The notes beneath the pieces were generated by a model. It made no database searches. It worked only from the letters and a program-made list of their open reading frames with translations, and was not told where the DNA came from. Of a DNA stretch of 40,068 nt, positions 9,369 to 16,906 are shown piece after piece; position 1 is the first letter of the stretch; each line of letters begins with the position of its first letter. Source of the DNA: DYHD01 sp964411065 (lineage in GTDB: Bacteria > Nitrospirota > Thermodesulfovibrionia > Thermodesulfovibrionales > Dissulfurispiraceae); assembly GCA_964411065.1 (NCBI GenBank), contig CAYPJO010000010.1, positions 1 to 40,068 on the forward strand, given 5' to 3'. A program made the translations under genes and the position numbers.

Positions 9369-9398
9369 CAATTACCCCTAGAAGGGGGGAATAAATTG
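9369..9398 (+). other. Small intercistronic hairpin between acsC and acsB
   Basis: CCCC at 9375-9378 can pair with GGGG at 9386-9389, flanked by ATT/AAT pairing with one bulged A, or by CAATT (9369-9373) with AATTG (9394-9398). No T-run follows, so it is not a simple terminator. It could be an RNA processing or stability element. The stem is short and may be coincidental. Confidence 0.3.
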
Positions 9399-9466
9399 AT
9401 TTTAACAATAAAAAATGCTTAAAATAATTTAATTATTAAGAAAAAAGAAATGACCAGGAGGTAATA

Positions 9467-11665
9467 ATGTCAAAACTAATTGCGACTGCCGCCATAAGAG
9501 GTGCAAAGGATGTTGTTTCACGAACGGAACAACTCCTTAATAAAGCTCTGGCAGAAAAAGGAGAGGATTATAAGTTTGAGTTTCCTGATACCGCTTTTTA
9601 TCTTCCAATGATATATGCTATGACGGGGTTTAAAGTTCAGACAATAGGAGATATGAAAACTGCTTTGGGGTTTGCAAAGGAGCTTCTCCATCCTGAACCT
9701 GAGGAGAAGCTTTATTTACCCTATTTAGGTGAGGCATTGGATAGTGGGATGGCTACCCTTTTTGCTGAGGAAATTCTTTTAGCTCTTAGATATATTTATG
9801 GTTTAGAGCCCTGTGTAGACCCAGAAACAGGTTATGTCTATAATGGTTTTATCACTGATACTATTCAGAGAAATCTTGGAGTAGAGCTTGTGGACGGTAG
9901 AATGCCTGGTTTTGCCGCAATTATAGGTGCTGCTCCTACTGATGATATAGCCGTAAAGATTATTAGAGAGCTTCAGGAAAAGAATATACTCATATTTCTT
10001 TCTGGGCAAAGTAATGGAGACTCAGTAACTAAACAATTGTTAAGAAAAGGGGTAGAGTTAGGTTGGGAAACAAGAATTGTCCCCTTAGGTCCTGATACAG
10101 AGCATACACTGTACGCTCTTGACTGGGCAATCAGAGCATCTTTAATTTTTGGAGGTAAAAAGCCTGCTGATTATAAAGGTCATCTCCAGTATCAAAAGGA
10201 TAGAGTCTTCGCTTTTGCGATAGCCTTAGGTCCCCTTGATGACATTAAATGGGCAACAGGTGCAGGAGCTATAAATATGGGCTTCCCGGCAGTCTGTGAT
10301 ACTGATGTCCCTGTTATACATCCAACAGGTGTCTGTACATACGAAGAGGTTGATAAAGAACTTGATCACGATAAGATAGTCCAAAAAGCGATAGAGGTTA
10401 GAGGACTTAAGATAATAGTAGAGAAGCCCCCAATACCTGTTGCTTATGGTCCAGCCTTTGAAGGTGAAAGAATTAGAAAAGAAGATACCTTTATTGAATT
10501 TGGTGGTCAGAAAACCCTTGCCTTTGAGTGGTTAAGAATGAGAGAGATGGATGAGATAGAGGACAATAAAGTTATAATAATCCCCGAAAATTGGCAGGAA
10601 ATGTACGAAAAGGGCGGAAGATTACCACTGGGGATTCTTATAGAGGTTGCAGGGCGTAAAATGCAGAAGGATTTCGAATCGGTCATAGAGAGAAAGATTC
10701 ATTCAGACCTTAATGAAGCACAAGGCGTATTCCATATGGGTCAGCGAGATGTGAACTGGATAAGAATTAGTAATCAGGCTAAGGCAGCAGGTTTTACCCT
10801 TGAACATATTGGCTTAATTCACACAACAATGGTTCATAACAGGTTTAGTGCTATTGTAGATAAAGTTCAGGTAACCCTTTTCATAGACGAGGAAGATGTT
10901 AAGAGGATGCTCGCAGAAGCTCGTAAAGCTTATGCTGAACGTGACGCAAGGTTAGCAGGGCTTACCGATGAAGCTGTCGATGTCTTCTATTCATGTTTAC
11001 TTTGTCAGTCCTTCGCTCCAAGCCATCTATGTGTAGTTTCTCCAGAAAGACTTGGCTTATGTGGGGCTTTCAACTGGTTAGATTGTAGAGCTGCTTATGA
11101 GATTAACCCTACGGGCGGTAATCAACCAATTCCAAAAGGAGAGGTTATAGATCCTAAATTAGGCATATTCTCAGGAATTAATGATTATGTCAGAAAGGGC
11201 TCAGGTGGAGCTATTGATTCGGTCTGCATGTATTCTATAATGCAAAATCCCATGACCTCTTGTGGGTGTTTTGAGTGTATAGTGGGGTTAATACCTGAAG
11301 CTAATGGTTTCATGATCGTTAATAGAGGGTATACTGGTATGACACCTGTAGGTATGAAGTTTTCAACCTTTGCTGGTTCAGTAGGAGGAGGTTCGCAAAC
11401 CCCTGGGTTTATGGGAGTAGGTGTCAACTATATAACGAGTAGAAAATTCCTTTATGGAGAAGGAGGGATAAAGAGAATAGTTTGGATGCCAAAGGAGTTA
11501 AAAGAAAGAATTAGAGAAGCCTTCAGCCAGAGAGCTGCTGAAGAAGGTGTTCCTAATCTTTTAGACTTGATTGCTGATGAGACCATCTGTGAAGATTCTG
11601 AGAAATTGCTGGAACACCTAACTGCTGTTGGGCATCCTGCCTTAGAGATGGAGCCTGTGATATAG
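9467..11665 (+). CDS. acsB: Acetyl-CoA synthase AcsB (CODH/ACS alpha)
   Basis: Makes acetyl-CoA from CO, the methyl group on AcsCD, and CoA at the nickel-containing A-cluster. All A-cluster residues are present: Cys510, Cys513, Cys522 and Cys532 match the [4Fe-4S] ligands with the same spacing as in the Moorella enzyme (506, 509, 518, 528), and Cys599-Gly-Cys601 in SCGCFEC matches the distal nickel site. At 732 residues it includes the N-terminal domain that docks on CO dehydrogenase, which archaeal CdhC lacks. The start is supported by CAGGAGG upstream of the ATG. acsA follows after 39 bases. Confidence 0.97.
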   Translation: MSKLIATAAIRGAKDVVSRTEQLLNKALAEKGEDYKFEFPDTAFYLPMIYAMTGFKVQTIGDMKTALGFAKELLHPEPEEKLYLPYLGEALDSGMATLFAEEILLALRYIYGLEPCVDPETGYVYNGFITDTIQRNLGVELVDGRMPGFAAIIGAAPTDDIAVKIIRELQEKNILIFLSGQSNGDSVTKQLLRKGVELGWETRIVPLGPDTEHTLYALDWAIRASLIFGGKKPADYKGHLQYQKDRVFAFAIALGPLDDIKWATGAGAINMGFPAVCDTDVPVIHPTGVCTYEEVDKELDHDKIVQKAIEVRGLKIIVEKPPIPVAYGPAFEGERIRKEDTFIEFGGQKTLAFEWLRMREMDEIEDNKVIIIPENWQEMYEKGGRLPLGILIEVAGRKMQKDFESVIERKIHSDLNEAQGVFHMGQRDVNWIRISNQAKAAGFTLEHIGLIHTTMVHNRFSAIVDKVQVTLFIDEEDVKRMLAEARKAYAERDARLAGLTDEAVDVFYSCLLCQSFAPSHLCVVSPERLGLCGAFNWLDCRAAYEINPTGGNQPIPKGEVIDPKLGIFSGINDYVRKGSGGAIDSVCMYSIMQNPMTSCGCFECIVGLIPEANGFMIVNRGYTGMTPVGMKFSTFAGSVGGGSQTPGFMGVGVNYITSRKFLYGEGGIKRIVWMPKELKERIREAFSQRAAEEGVPNLLDLIADETICEDSEKLLEHLTAVGHPALEMEPVI

Positions 11666-11704
11666 GCACTTTGTAAAAATTTTTTTAATTAATTAGGAGG
11701 CAAG

Positions 11705-13696
11705 ATGGATAAGAAATTAATGAAAAGCGCCGATGAGGCTGCTGAAAGAATATTAAAGTGGGGTGAATCCCAAAAATTAGAAACCTGCTTTGATAGAGCA
11801 AGTAGGTTAAAAGCCTGTCCTATTGGGTCAACGGGAGCTTGTTGTCAAGTTTGTCATATAGGTCCTTGCAGGTTAGTAGGTAAGAATGCTGAAGAAGAAT
11901 CAGTCGGTGTATGCGGAGCGCCTTTAGCTACAGTAGCTGCAAGACATTGGGTTAGAATGGCTGCCGCTGGAACTGCTGCACACTCAGACCATGCAAGGGA
12001 CATGGCTTTGACCCTCTATGCTGTTGGTTGTGGTGAAGTAAAGGATTTTGAGATTGCTGATGTCAGGAAATTATACAGAGTTGCTCAAATACTTGGAGTC
12101 CCCTTTGGTGAAGGGAGGTCTGTAAATGATGTAGCTAAAGATGTAGCTCTTAAATTCATAGAGGATTTTGGTAGACAGACTGGGGAGCTCAACTATATCA
12201 AAAGGGCTCCAAAAAAGACCCAAGAGAGATGGAGAAAGTGGAATGTCGTTCCAAGAGGTATTGATAGAGAGATAGCAGAGGCAATGCACAGGACATCTGT
12301 TGGAGTTGACCATGACCCTGATAACTTAATGCTTCATGCAATAAGAGTCTCTTTGGCTGACGGTTGGGGTGGGTGTATGATATCCACTGACATAACTGAT
12401 ATCCTTTTCGGAACTCCACGACCTATTAGAGCTCAGGCAAGCTTTGGAGTACTCAAGGCTGATGAGGTGAATATAGTCGTTCACGGGCATGAACCAACAC
12501 TTGCAGAAAAGATAGTGGAGGTCGTCAGTGAACCAGAACTCATAGAGTATGCAAAATCCAAAGGAGCCAATGGTATTAACTTAGCTGGTATGTGTTGCAC
12601 CGCTAATGAGATTTTAATGAGACATGGTATTCCTACCGCTGGTGGGTATACTAACCAAGAACTTGGAATCATGACAGGGCTTGTTGAAGTTATGATGACT
12701 GATGTACAGTGCATCATGCCAGCTATTATTGAGATAGCAAAGAATTTCCATACAAAGATTGTTACAACTTCTTATAAAGCAAAGATGAAGGGGGCTATAC
12801 ATATTGAATACGATGAGCATCACGCTAAGGATGTGGCAAGACAGATTATCCGCACCGCTATAGATAACTTCCCTAACAGAAAGGCAAAGGGAGCCATGGA
12901 GAGCGTTAAATTCCCAGCGATAGTTGGCTTCTCTCATGAATATATAGAGTATATGCAAGGTGGTAGATGGAGAGCATCCTTTAGGCCTCTTAACGATGCT
13001 ATCATGGCTGGAAGGATTAGAGGGGTAGTAGGTATAGCAGGATGCGATAATCCTCGTGTAACTGCTCAAGGTATTCATAGATATCTCGTTTCAGAATTTA
13101 TTAAGAATGACATTTTGATTGTATCAACAGGTTGTGGCTCTGCTGCTTGTGCTACTGCAGGGTGGTTAACCCCTGAGATGGCTTTAGAGCACGCAGGAGA
13201 AGGTTTAAGGCAGGTATGTGAAGCCATCGGGATCCCTCCAATATTACACCTCGGTGCCTGTGTTGATAATTCAAGGATACTTACGATACTGAGTGCTATG
13301 GCTGCTGAAGGTGGGCTCTCTGACGAGATTGGTGGTATGCCTGGTGTAGGCATAGCTCCTGAGTGGATGTCTGAGAAGGCTATAGCAATTGGAACCTATT
13401 TTGCTGGTTCAGGTGTACCAATAATCTTCGGTGGTGAATCACCTGCTGGTGCAAGTGAAGAAGTTTCAAAAAGAATACAGATAGATCTGTGGCTTGAAAG
13501 GTTTAAAGGCGCTTTCCACTTTGAACAAGATCCGGAGAAGATGTTTGATCTCGCTGTAACCTATATTGACAATGCAAGAGCTGCACTAAAACTGAGGAAA
13601 TATGAACCCGGCAGATTTGGCGTTGAACGTGTGCTTATGGATATGGCTGCCAGACGCGAGCTTGAAAAAGGTGCCAAACCCCATGCAGGATTCTAA
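11705..13696 (+). CDS. acsA: Nickel CO dehydrogenase catalytic subunit AcsA/CooS
   Basis: Reduces CO2 to CO for AcsB, or oxidises CO. The 663-residue protein has the D-cluster cysteines (Cys38, Cys46) and the B-cluster cysteines (Cys47, Cys50, Cys55, Cys70) in the motif GACCQVCHIGPCR. C-cluster ligands are visible as His262 (GHEPTL), the Cys pair in GMCCTANE near 297, and cysteines in VQCIMP, AGCDNPR, TGCGSAAC and LGACVDNS. The catalytic lysine is in MSEKAIAIG. Its place directly after acsB shows that it is the CODH partner of acetyl-CoA synthase. No CooC/AcsF nickel-insertion ATPase is encoded nearby. AGGAGG precedes the start. Confidence 0.96.
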   Translation: MDKKLMKSADEAAERILKWGESQKLETCFDRASRLKACPIGSTGACCQVCHIGPCRLVGKNAEEESVGVCGAPLATVAARHWVRMAAAGTAAHSDHARDMALTLYAVGCGEVKDFEIADVRKLYRVAQILGVPFGEGRSVNDVAKDVALKFIEDFGRQTGELNYIKRAPKKTQERWRKWNVVPRGIDREIAEAMHRTSVGVDHDPDNLMLHAIRVSLADGWGGCMISTDITDILFGTPRPIRAQASFGVLKADEVNIVVHGHEPTLAEKIVEVVSEPELIEYAKSKGANGINLAGMCCTANEILMRHGIPTAGGYTNQELGIMTGLVEVMMTDVQCIMPAIIEIAKNFHTKIVTTSYKAKMKGAIHIEYDEHHAKDVARQIIRTAIDNFPNRKAKGAMESVKFPAIVGFSHEYIEYMQGGRWRASFRPLNDAIMAGRIRGVVGIAGCDNPRVTAQGIHRYLVSEFIKNDILIVSTGCGSAACATAGWLTPEMALEHAGEGLRQVCEAIGIPPILHLGACVDNSRILTILSAMAAEGGLSDEIGGMPGVGIAPEWMSEKAIAIGTYFAGSGVPIIFGGESPAGASEEVSKRIQIDLWLERFKGAFHFEQDPEKMFDLAVTYIDNARAALKLRKYEPGRFGVERVLMDMAARRELEKGAKPHAGF

Positions 13697-13703
13697 ATAA
13701 AAG

Positions 13704-13743
13704 TCTCAGGGACAGTTAGTTAGAGAGGCTAACTGTCCCGAGA
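13704..13743 (+). other. Strong intercistronic stem-loop between acsA and nuoE-like gene
   Basis: GGGACAGTTAG (13709-13719) and CTAACTGTCCC (13729-13739) form a perfect 11-base-pair stem with a 9-base loop. TCTC (13704-13707) and GAGA (13740-13743) extend it by four pairs around one bulged A. The bases after it are not T-rich (ATAGAGTCCAC), so it is not a classical intrinsic terminator. It starts 8 bases after the acsA stop and ends 30 bases before the next ATG. It probably protects the upstream mRNA 3' end, marks a processing site, or attenuates the nuo-like genes. Confidence 0.7.
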
Positions 13744-13772
13744 TAGAGTCCACATTTAACGGAGGATATTTT

Positions 13773-14309
13773 ATGAGTGATTTGACAGAAAAAATTTTGA
13801 GCAGTGTGACAGAAAAAATGGCTATGCTGGGTGACATAGTACCAGAAGCAAAAAAGAGGAGGTCCCTTTTAATCCACTCATTTCATAAAATTCAAAAGCA
13901 ATACAATTATCTTCCTGAAGAAGAATTAAAAGCCCTTTCAAAAAGATTGAAGATACCAATATCTGCAGTTTATAGCACAGCTTCTTTCTATAAGCAGTTT
14001 TATTTTACCCCAAGAGGTAGAAATATTGTCTGCATCTGCATGGGTACGGCTTGTCATGTTAGAGGTGCAAGTGAGATCGTTAAGAAGTTCACCGAGTCTT
14101 TCGGAATAAAGCCTGGGGAGACAACTTCTGACTTATTCTTGACCATAGAGACGGTTGGTTGTATCGGTTGTTGTGGTTTAGCCCCTGTTCTTGTCCATAA
14201 TGATGTTTATAAAGGCGACCTCAATATGAAGAAGGTTAACACCATAATAACTGAATTAGAAAAAGAGAGAATTAAGGAAAAAGAGACAGTAGAGACAACA
14301 AAAGAATAG
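13773..14309 (+). CDS. NuoE/HydC-like [2Fe-2S] subunit
   Basis: Thioredoxin-like [2Fe-2S] protein of the complex I 24 kDa / HydC / HndA family, 178 residues. The helical N-terminal part (LIHSFHKIQKQYNYLPEE) is followed by the cluster site: CMGTACHVRG and GCIGCCGLAPV, giving the usual four cysteines. The partner is the NuoF-like protein encoded 14 bases downstream; together they should form the NADH-FMN-[2Fe-2S] input module. The C-terminal tail is charged. GGAGG precedes the ATG. Its position right after the acs genes suggests that the module moves electrons between NADH and the low-potential carriers of the acetyl-CoA pathway; this is inference. Confidence 0.92.
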   Translation: MSDLTEKILSSVTEKMAMLGDIVPEAKKRRSLLIHSFHKIQKQYNYLPEEELKALSKRLKIPISAVYSTASFYKQFYFTPRGRNIVCICMGTACHVRGASEIVKKFTESFGIKPGETTSDLFLTIETVGCIGCCGLAPVLVHNDVYKGDLNMKKVNTIITELEKERIKEKETVETTKE

Positions 14310-14323
14310 GTGGTGATAAAGCT

Positions 14324-16231
14324 ATGGAAAGATTAAAAAATTTCGATGATTTTATAAAATTGAGGGAGAAGGTAAAAGCTGAATTCTTTGCGCCAAACAA
14401 ACAGAGAGTTCGAGCTTGTTGTGGGACAGGATGCACTGCGTCAGGGGCTCATGATGTTTTGAAGGCTTTATATGAAGAGATCAATAAAAAGGGATTAGAT
14501 GTAGAGGTAATCAAGACCGGTTGCCAGGGAATGTGCCAGAAGGGCCCCATCATGAATGTAGACCCACAAAACATCTTTTACCAAAAGGTCAAGCCTTTCC
14601 AAGTATCTGATCTGTTAGCCTTTACTTTTGGCGCTAAAGCTCCTTACAGTCGTGGACTTTATAGAGATAATATTGTTGCTCCTCCTGTCCTTGAGATGGT
14701 CGATGTTCCTTTTTATTCAAAGCAGGAAAGGCATGTTCTCCATAATAACTGCATGATTGATCCTAATAATATCTATCACTATATTGCTGTGGGTGGTTAT
14801 AGTGCTTTAGTAAAGGCATTGTCTTCTATGACACCTGATCAAGTGTTAGACGAAGTAGATAAAGCAAATCTCAGAGGAAGAGGTGGAGCAGGATTCCCTG
14901 CTGGTAGAAAGTGGAGACATACAAAGAGTGCCAGAAGCAAGATTAATTTTGTAGTTGCGAATGGTGATGAAGGTGACCCAGGCGCCTTTATGGATAGATC
15001 TATAATGGAAGGAGATCCCCACAGTTTATTGGAGGGCATGCTTCTGTGCGCCTATGCTATTGAGAATGTGAGATTTGGATTTATATATGTTAGACATGAA
15101 TATCCTCTCGCTGTTAAAAATCTCTCTATCGCAATAGAGCAGGCTGAGGCTTTGGGTTTATTGGGCGATAACATTTTGGGTACAGATTTCAGTTTTCATG
15201 TTAGCATAAGAGAAGGCGCTGGAGCCTTTGTCTGTGGTGAAGCGACTGCTCTTGTTACATCTATTGAAGGTCATAGAGGTTTCCCAAGAGCTCGCCCTCC
15301 AAGACTATCAGAGATTGACGGTGGTCTCTGGGGATATCCCACAAATCTTAATAATATAGAGACTTATGCATGGGTTCCAAGAATAATTAATAATGGAGCT
15401 GAATGGTTTACCAAAATTGGGACTCCAAACTCTCCAGGAACTAAGGTTTTCGCCCTTACTGGTAAGGTTATTAATACAGGTCTAATAGAAGTTCCGACAG
15501 GTATTACCTTGAGGGAGGTTGTTTTTGATATTGGTGGTGGTATAATTGGCGGGAAGAAGTTTAAGGCTGTTCAGACAGGAGGACCTTCAGGTGGTTGTAT
15601 GCCTGAGAGCCTTCTCGATTTGCCCGTTGACTTCGACTCCCTTACAAAGGCTGGCTCAATGATGGGTTCTGGTGGTATGGTTGTTCTGGATGAAGATAAC
15701 TGTATGGTAGATGTTGCAAAATTCTTCCTTTCCTTTACGCAATCTGAATCTTGTGGAAAGTGCCCACCCTGTAGAATAGGTACCTACCATATGCTCCAAT
15801 TACTGGAAAAAATAACAAAAGGTGAAGGGCAGCCAGGTGATATGGAAAAGCTTTATAAACTTGGGCAACAAATCAAAGAGAGTGCCCTTTGCGGCTTAGG
15901 TAATACAGCTCCTAATCCTGTTCTAACTACCATTATGTATTTTAAGGAAGAATATGAAGAGCATATTAATGATAAATTCTGTCGTGCAGGCGTATGTACA
16001 GGACTGGGTAAATATGTAATAGATAATGAACAGTGTTTCCTCTGCGGGCTTTGTAGAGAGGCTTGTGCATACGATGCAGTAAAGGAAACGAGAGATAAAT
16101 TCTTTATTGACCAAGACTATTGTGTGAAGTGTAAAGCCTGCATAACTGCATGCCCGATAGGTGCAGTGAAGGTTTATAAACAAACTTCAACATTAGAGAG
16201 TCAGACCACAGAGGTCAAGGAGGTCAAATGA
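14324..16231 (+). CDS. NuoF/HydB-like NADH- and FMN-binding subunit with ferredoxin tail
   Basis: A 635-residue flavoprotein. Domains in order: an N-terminal thioredoxin-like [2Fe-2S] domain (CCGTGCTASGA, TGCQGMC; residues 25-105), the 51 kDa FMN/NADH domain (RGRGGAGFPAGRKW, NGDEGDPGAFMDRS, GAGAFVCGEATAL; about 180-350), an SLBB-type region, the NuoF [4Fe-4S] site (SCGKCPPCRIG near 475 and a later ALCGLG), and a C-terminal two-cluster ferredoxin (CFLCGLCREAC, CVKCKACITACP). This architecture is that of HydB/HndC from soluble NADH-linked, often electron-bifurcating enzymes, not of respiratory NuoF. The stop overlaps the next start (ATGA), indicating tight coupling. Confidence 0.94.
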   Translation: MERLKNFDDFIKLREKVKAEFFAPNKQRVRACCGTGCTASGAHDVLKALYEEINKKGLDVEVIKTGCQGMCQKGPIMNVDPQNIFYQKVKPFQVSDLLAFTFGAKAPYSRGLYRDNIVAPPVLEMVDVPFYSKQERHVLHNNCMIDPNNIYHYIAVGGYSALVKALSSMTPDQVLDEVDKANLRGRGGAGFPAGRKWRHTKSARSKINFVVANGDEGDPGAFMDRSIMEGDPHSLLEGMLLCAYAIENVRFGFIYVRHEYPLAVKNLSIAIEQAEALGLLGDNILGTDFSFHVSIREGAGAFVCGEATALVTSIEGHRGFPRARPPRLSEIDGGLWGYPTNLNNIETYAWVPRIINNGAEWFTKIGTPNSPGTKVFALTGKVINTGLIEVPTGITLREVVFDIGGGIIGGKKFKAVQTGGPSGGCMPESLLDLPVDFDSLTKAGSMMGSGGMVVLDEDNCMVDVAKFFLSFTQSESCGKCPPCRIGTYHMLQLLEKITKGEGQPGDMEKLYKLGQQIKESALCGLGNTAPNPVLTTIMYFKEEYEEHINDKFCRAGVCTGLGKYVIDNEQCFLCGLCREACAYDAVKETRDKFFIDQDYCVKCKACITACPIGAVKVYKQTSTLESQTTEVKEVK

Positions 16232-16836
16232 GCGAAGAGAAGAAAGAGAAAGAGATCAAAGTTGATGATATAAGAAAAGAGGCAGATAGGGAAAAGTGCT
16301 CTGTTAAAAAAGCTCTCTTTTATACAACCGAATTTTTAAAAGGACCGATGTGTGGCAGATGTTTCCCCTGTTCCTTTGGTGCATATGAAGCAAAGATTAG
16401 GTTGACTAATATTGTGGAAGGAAGATGTACCAAAGCTGATGTAGATGCCCTTAAGAGGATTGCAGAACAGATGCAAGTAGGTGCCTTATGTAAAAAAGGC
16501 AAGGATACTGCTAAATTCATCATGGAATGGCTTGCAATAGGCGAGTATCCTGAACATGTAGCTGGTATATGCCCTACCAAAGATTGCGGGGGCTATTACG
16601 AATTCAGAATAATTCCTGATAAATGTATAATGTGTGGTGAATGCCTTAAGGTTTGTAGATTCAATGCAATATTAGGTGAGACGAAAAAACCATACTTAGG
16701 TGGTTATTTACCCTTTGAAATTAGGCAGAAGAGATGTACTAAATGCGGAGAATGTTATCCTGATGTCTGCCCCACAGGTGCTATCGTTATCGTAGAGGTA
16801 AAACCTAGGGAATTAGAACCCACTGCGGCAGTGTAA
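16228..16836 (+). CDS. Small iron-sulfur protein: NuoF-tail-like domain fused to a two-cluster ferredoxin
   Basis: A 202-residue protein that I cannot match to a named subunit. Residues 1-23 are highly charged. Residues 24-100 resemble the C-terminal iron-sulfur domain of NuoF: Cys42-x2-Cys45-x2-Cys48 (MCGRCFPCSFG) followed 40 residues later by Cys88 (VGALCKKGKDTA), parallel to SCGKCPPCRIG and ALCGLGNTA in the neighbouring flavoprotein. Residues 130-190 hold two [4Fe-4S] sites: Cys133/136/139/143 and Cys170/173/176/181, the last with four rather than three residues before the final Cys. Three clusters are expected and there is no flavin or NADH site. It overlaps the NuoF-like gene by four bases and has its own AAGGAGG. 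It is probably an electron-wiring subunit of the same complex. Confidence 0.85.
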   Translation: MSEEKKEKEIKVDDIRKEADREKCSVKKALFYTTEFLKGPMCGRCFPCSFGAYEAKIRLTNIVEGRCTKADVDALKRIAEQMQVGALCKKGKDTAKFIMEWLAIGEYPEHVAGICPTKDCGGYYEFRIIPDKCIMCGECLKVCRFNAILGETKKPYLGGYLPFEIRQKRCTKCGECYPDVCPTGAIVIVEVKPRELEPTAAV

Positions 16837-16906
16837 TGGCGATTTTTTAAATTGACCCTATAAAAATTTTATAAATATATCAAGCATTATGAAGGAGGAT
16901 GATTAA

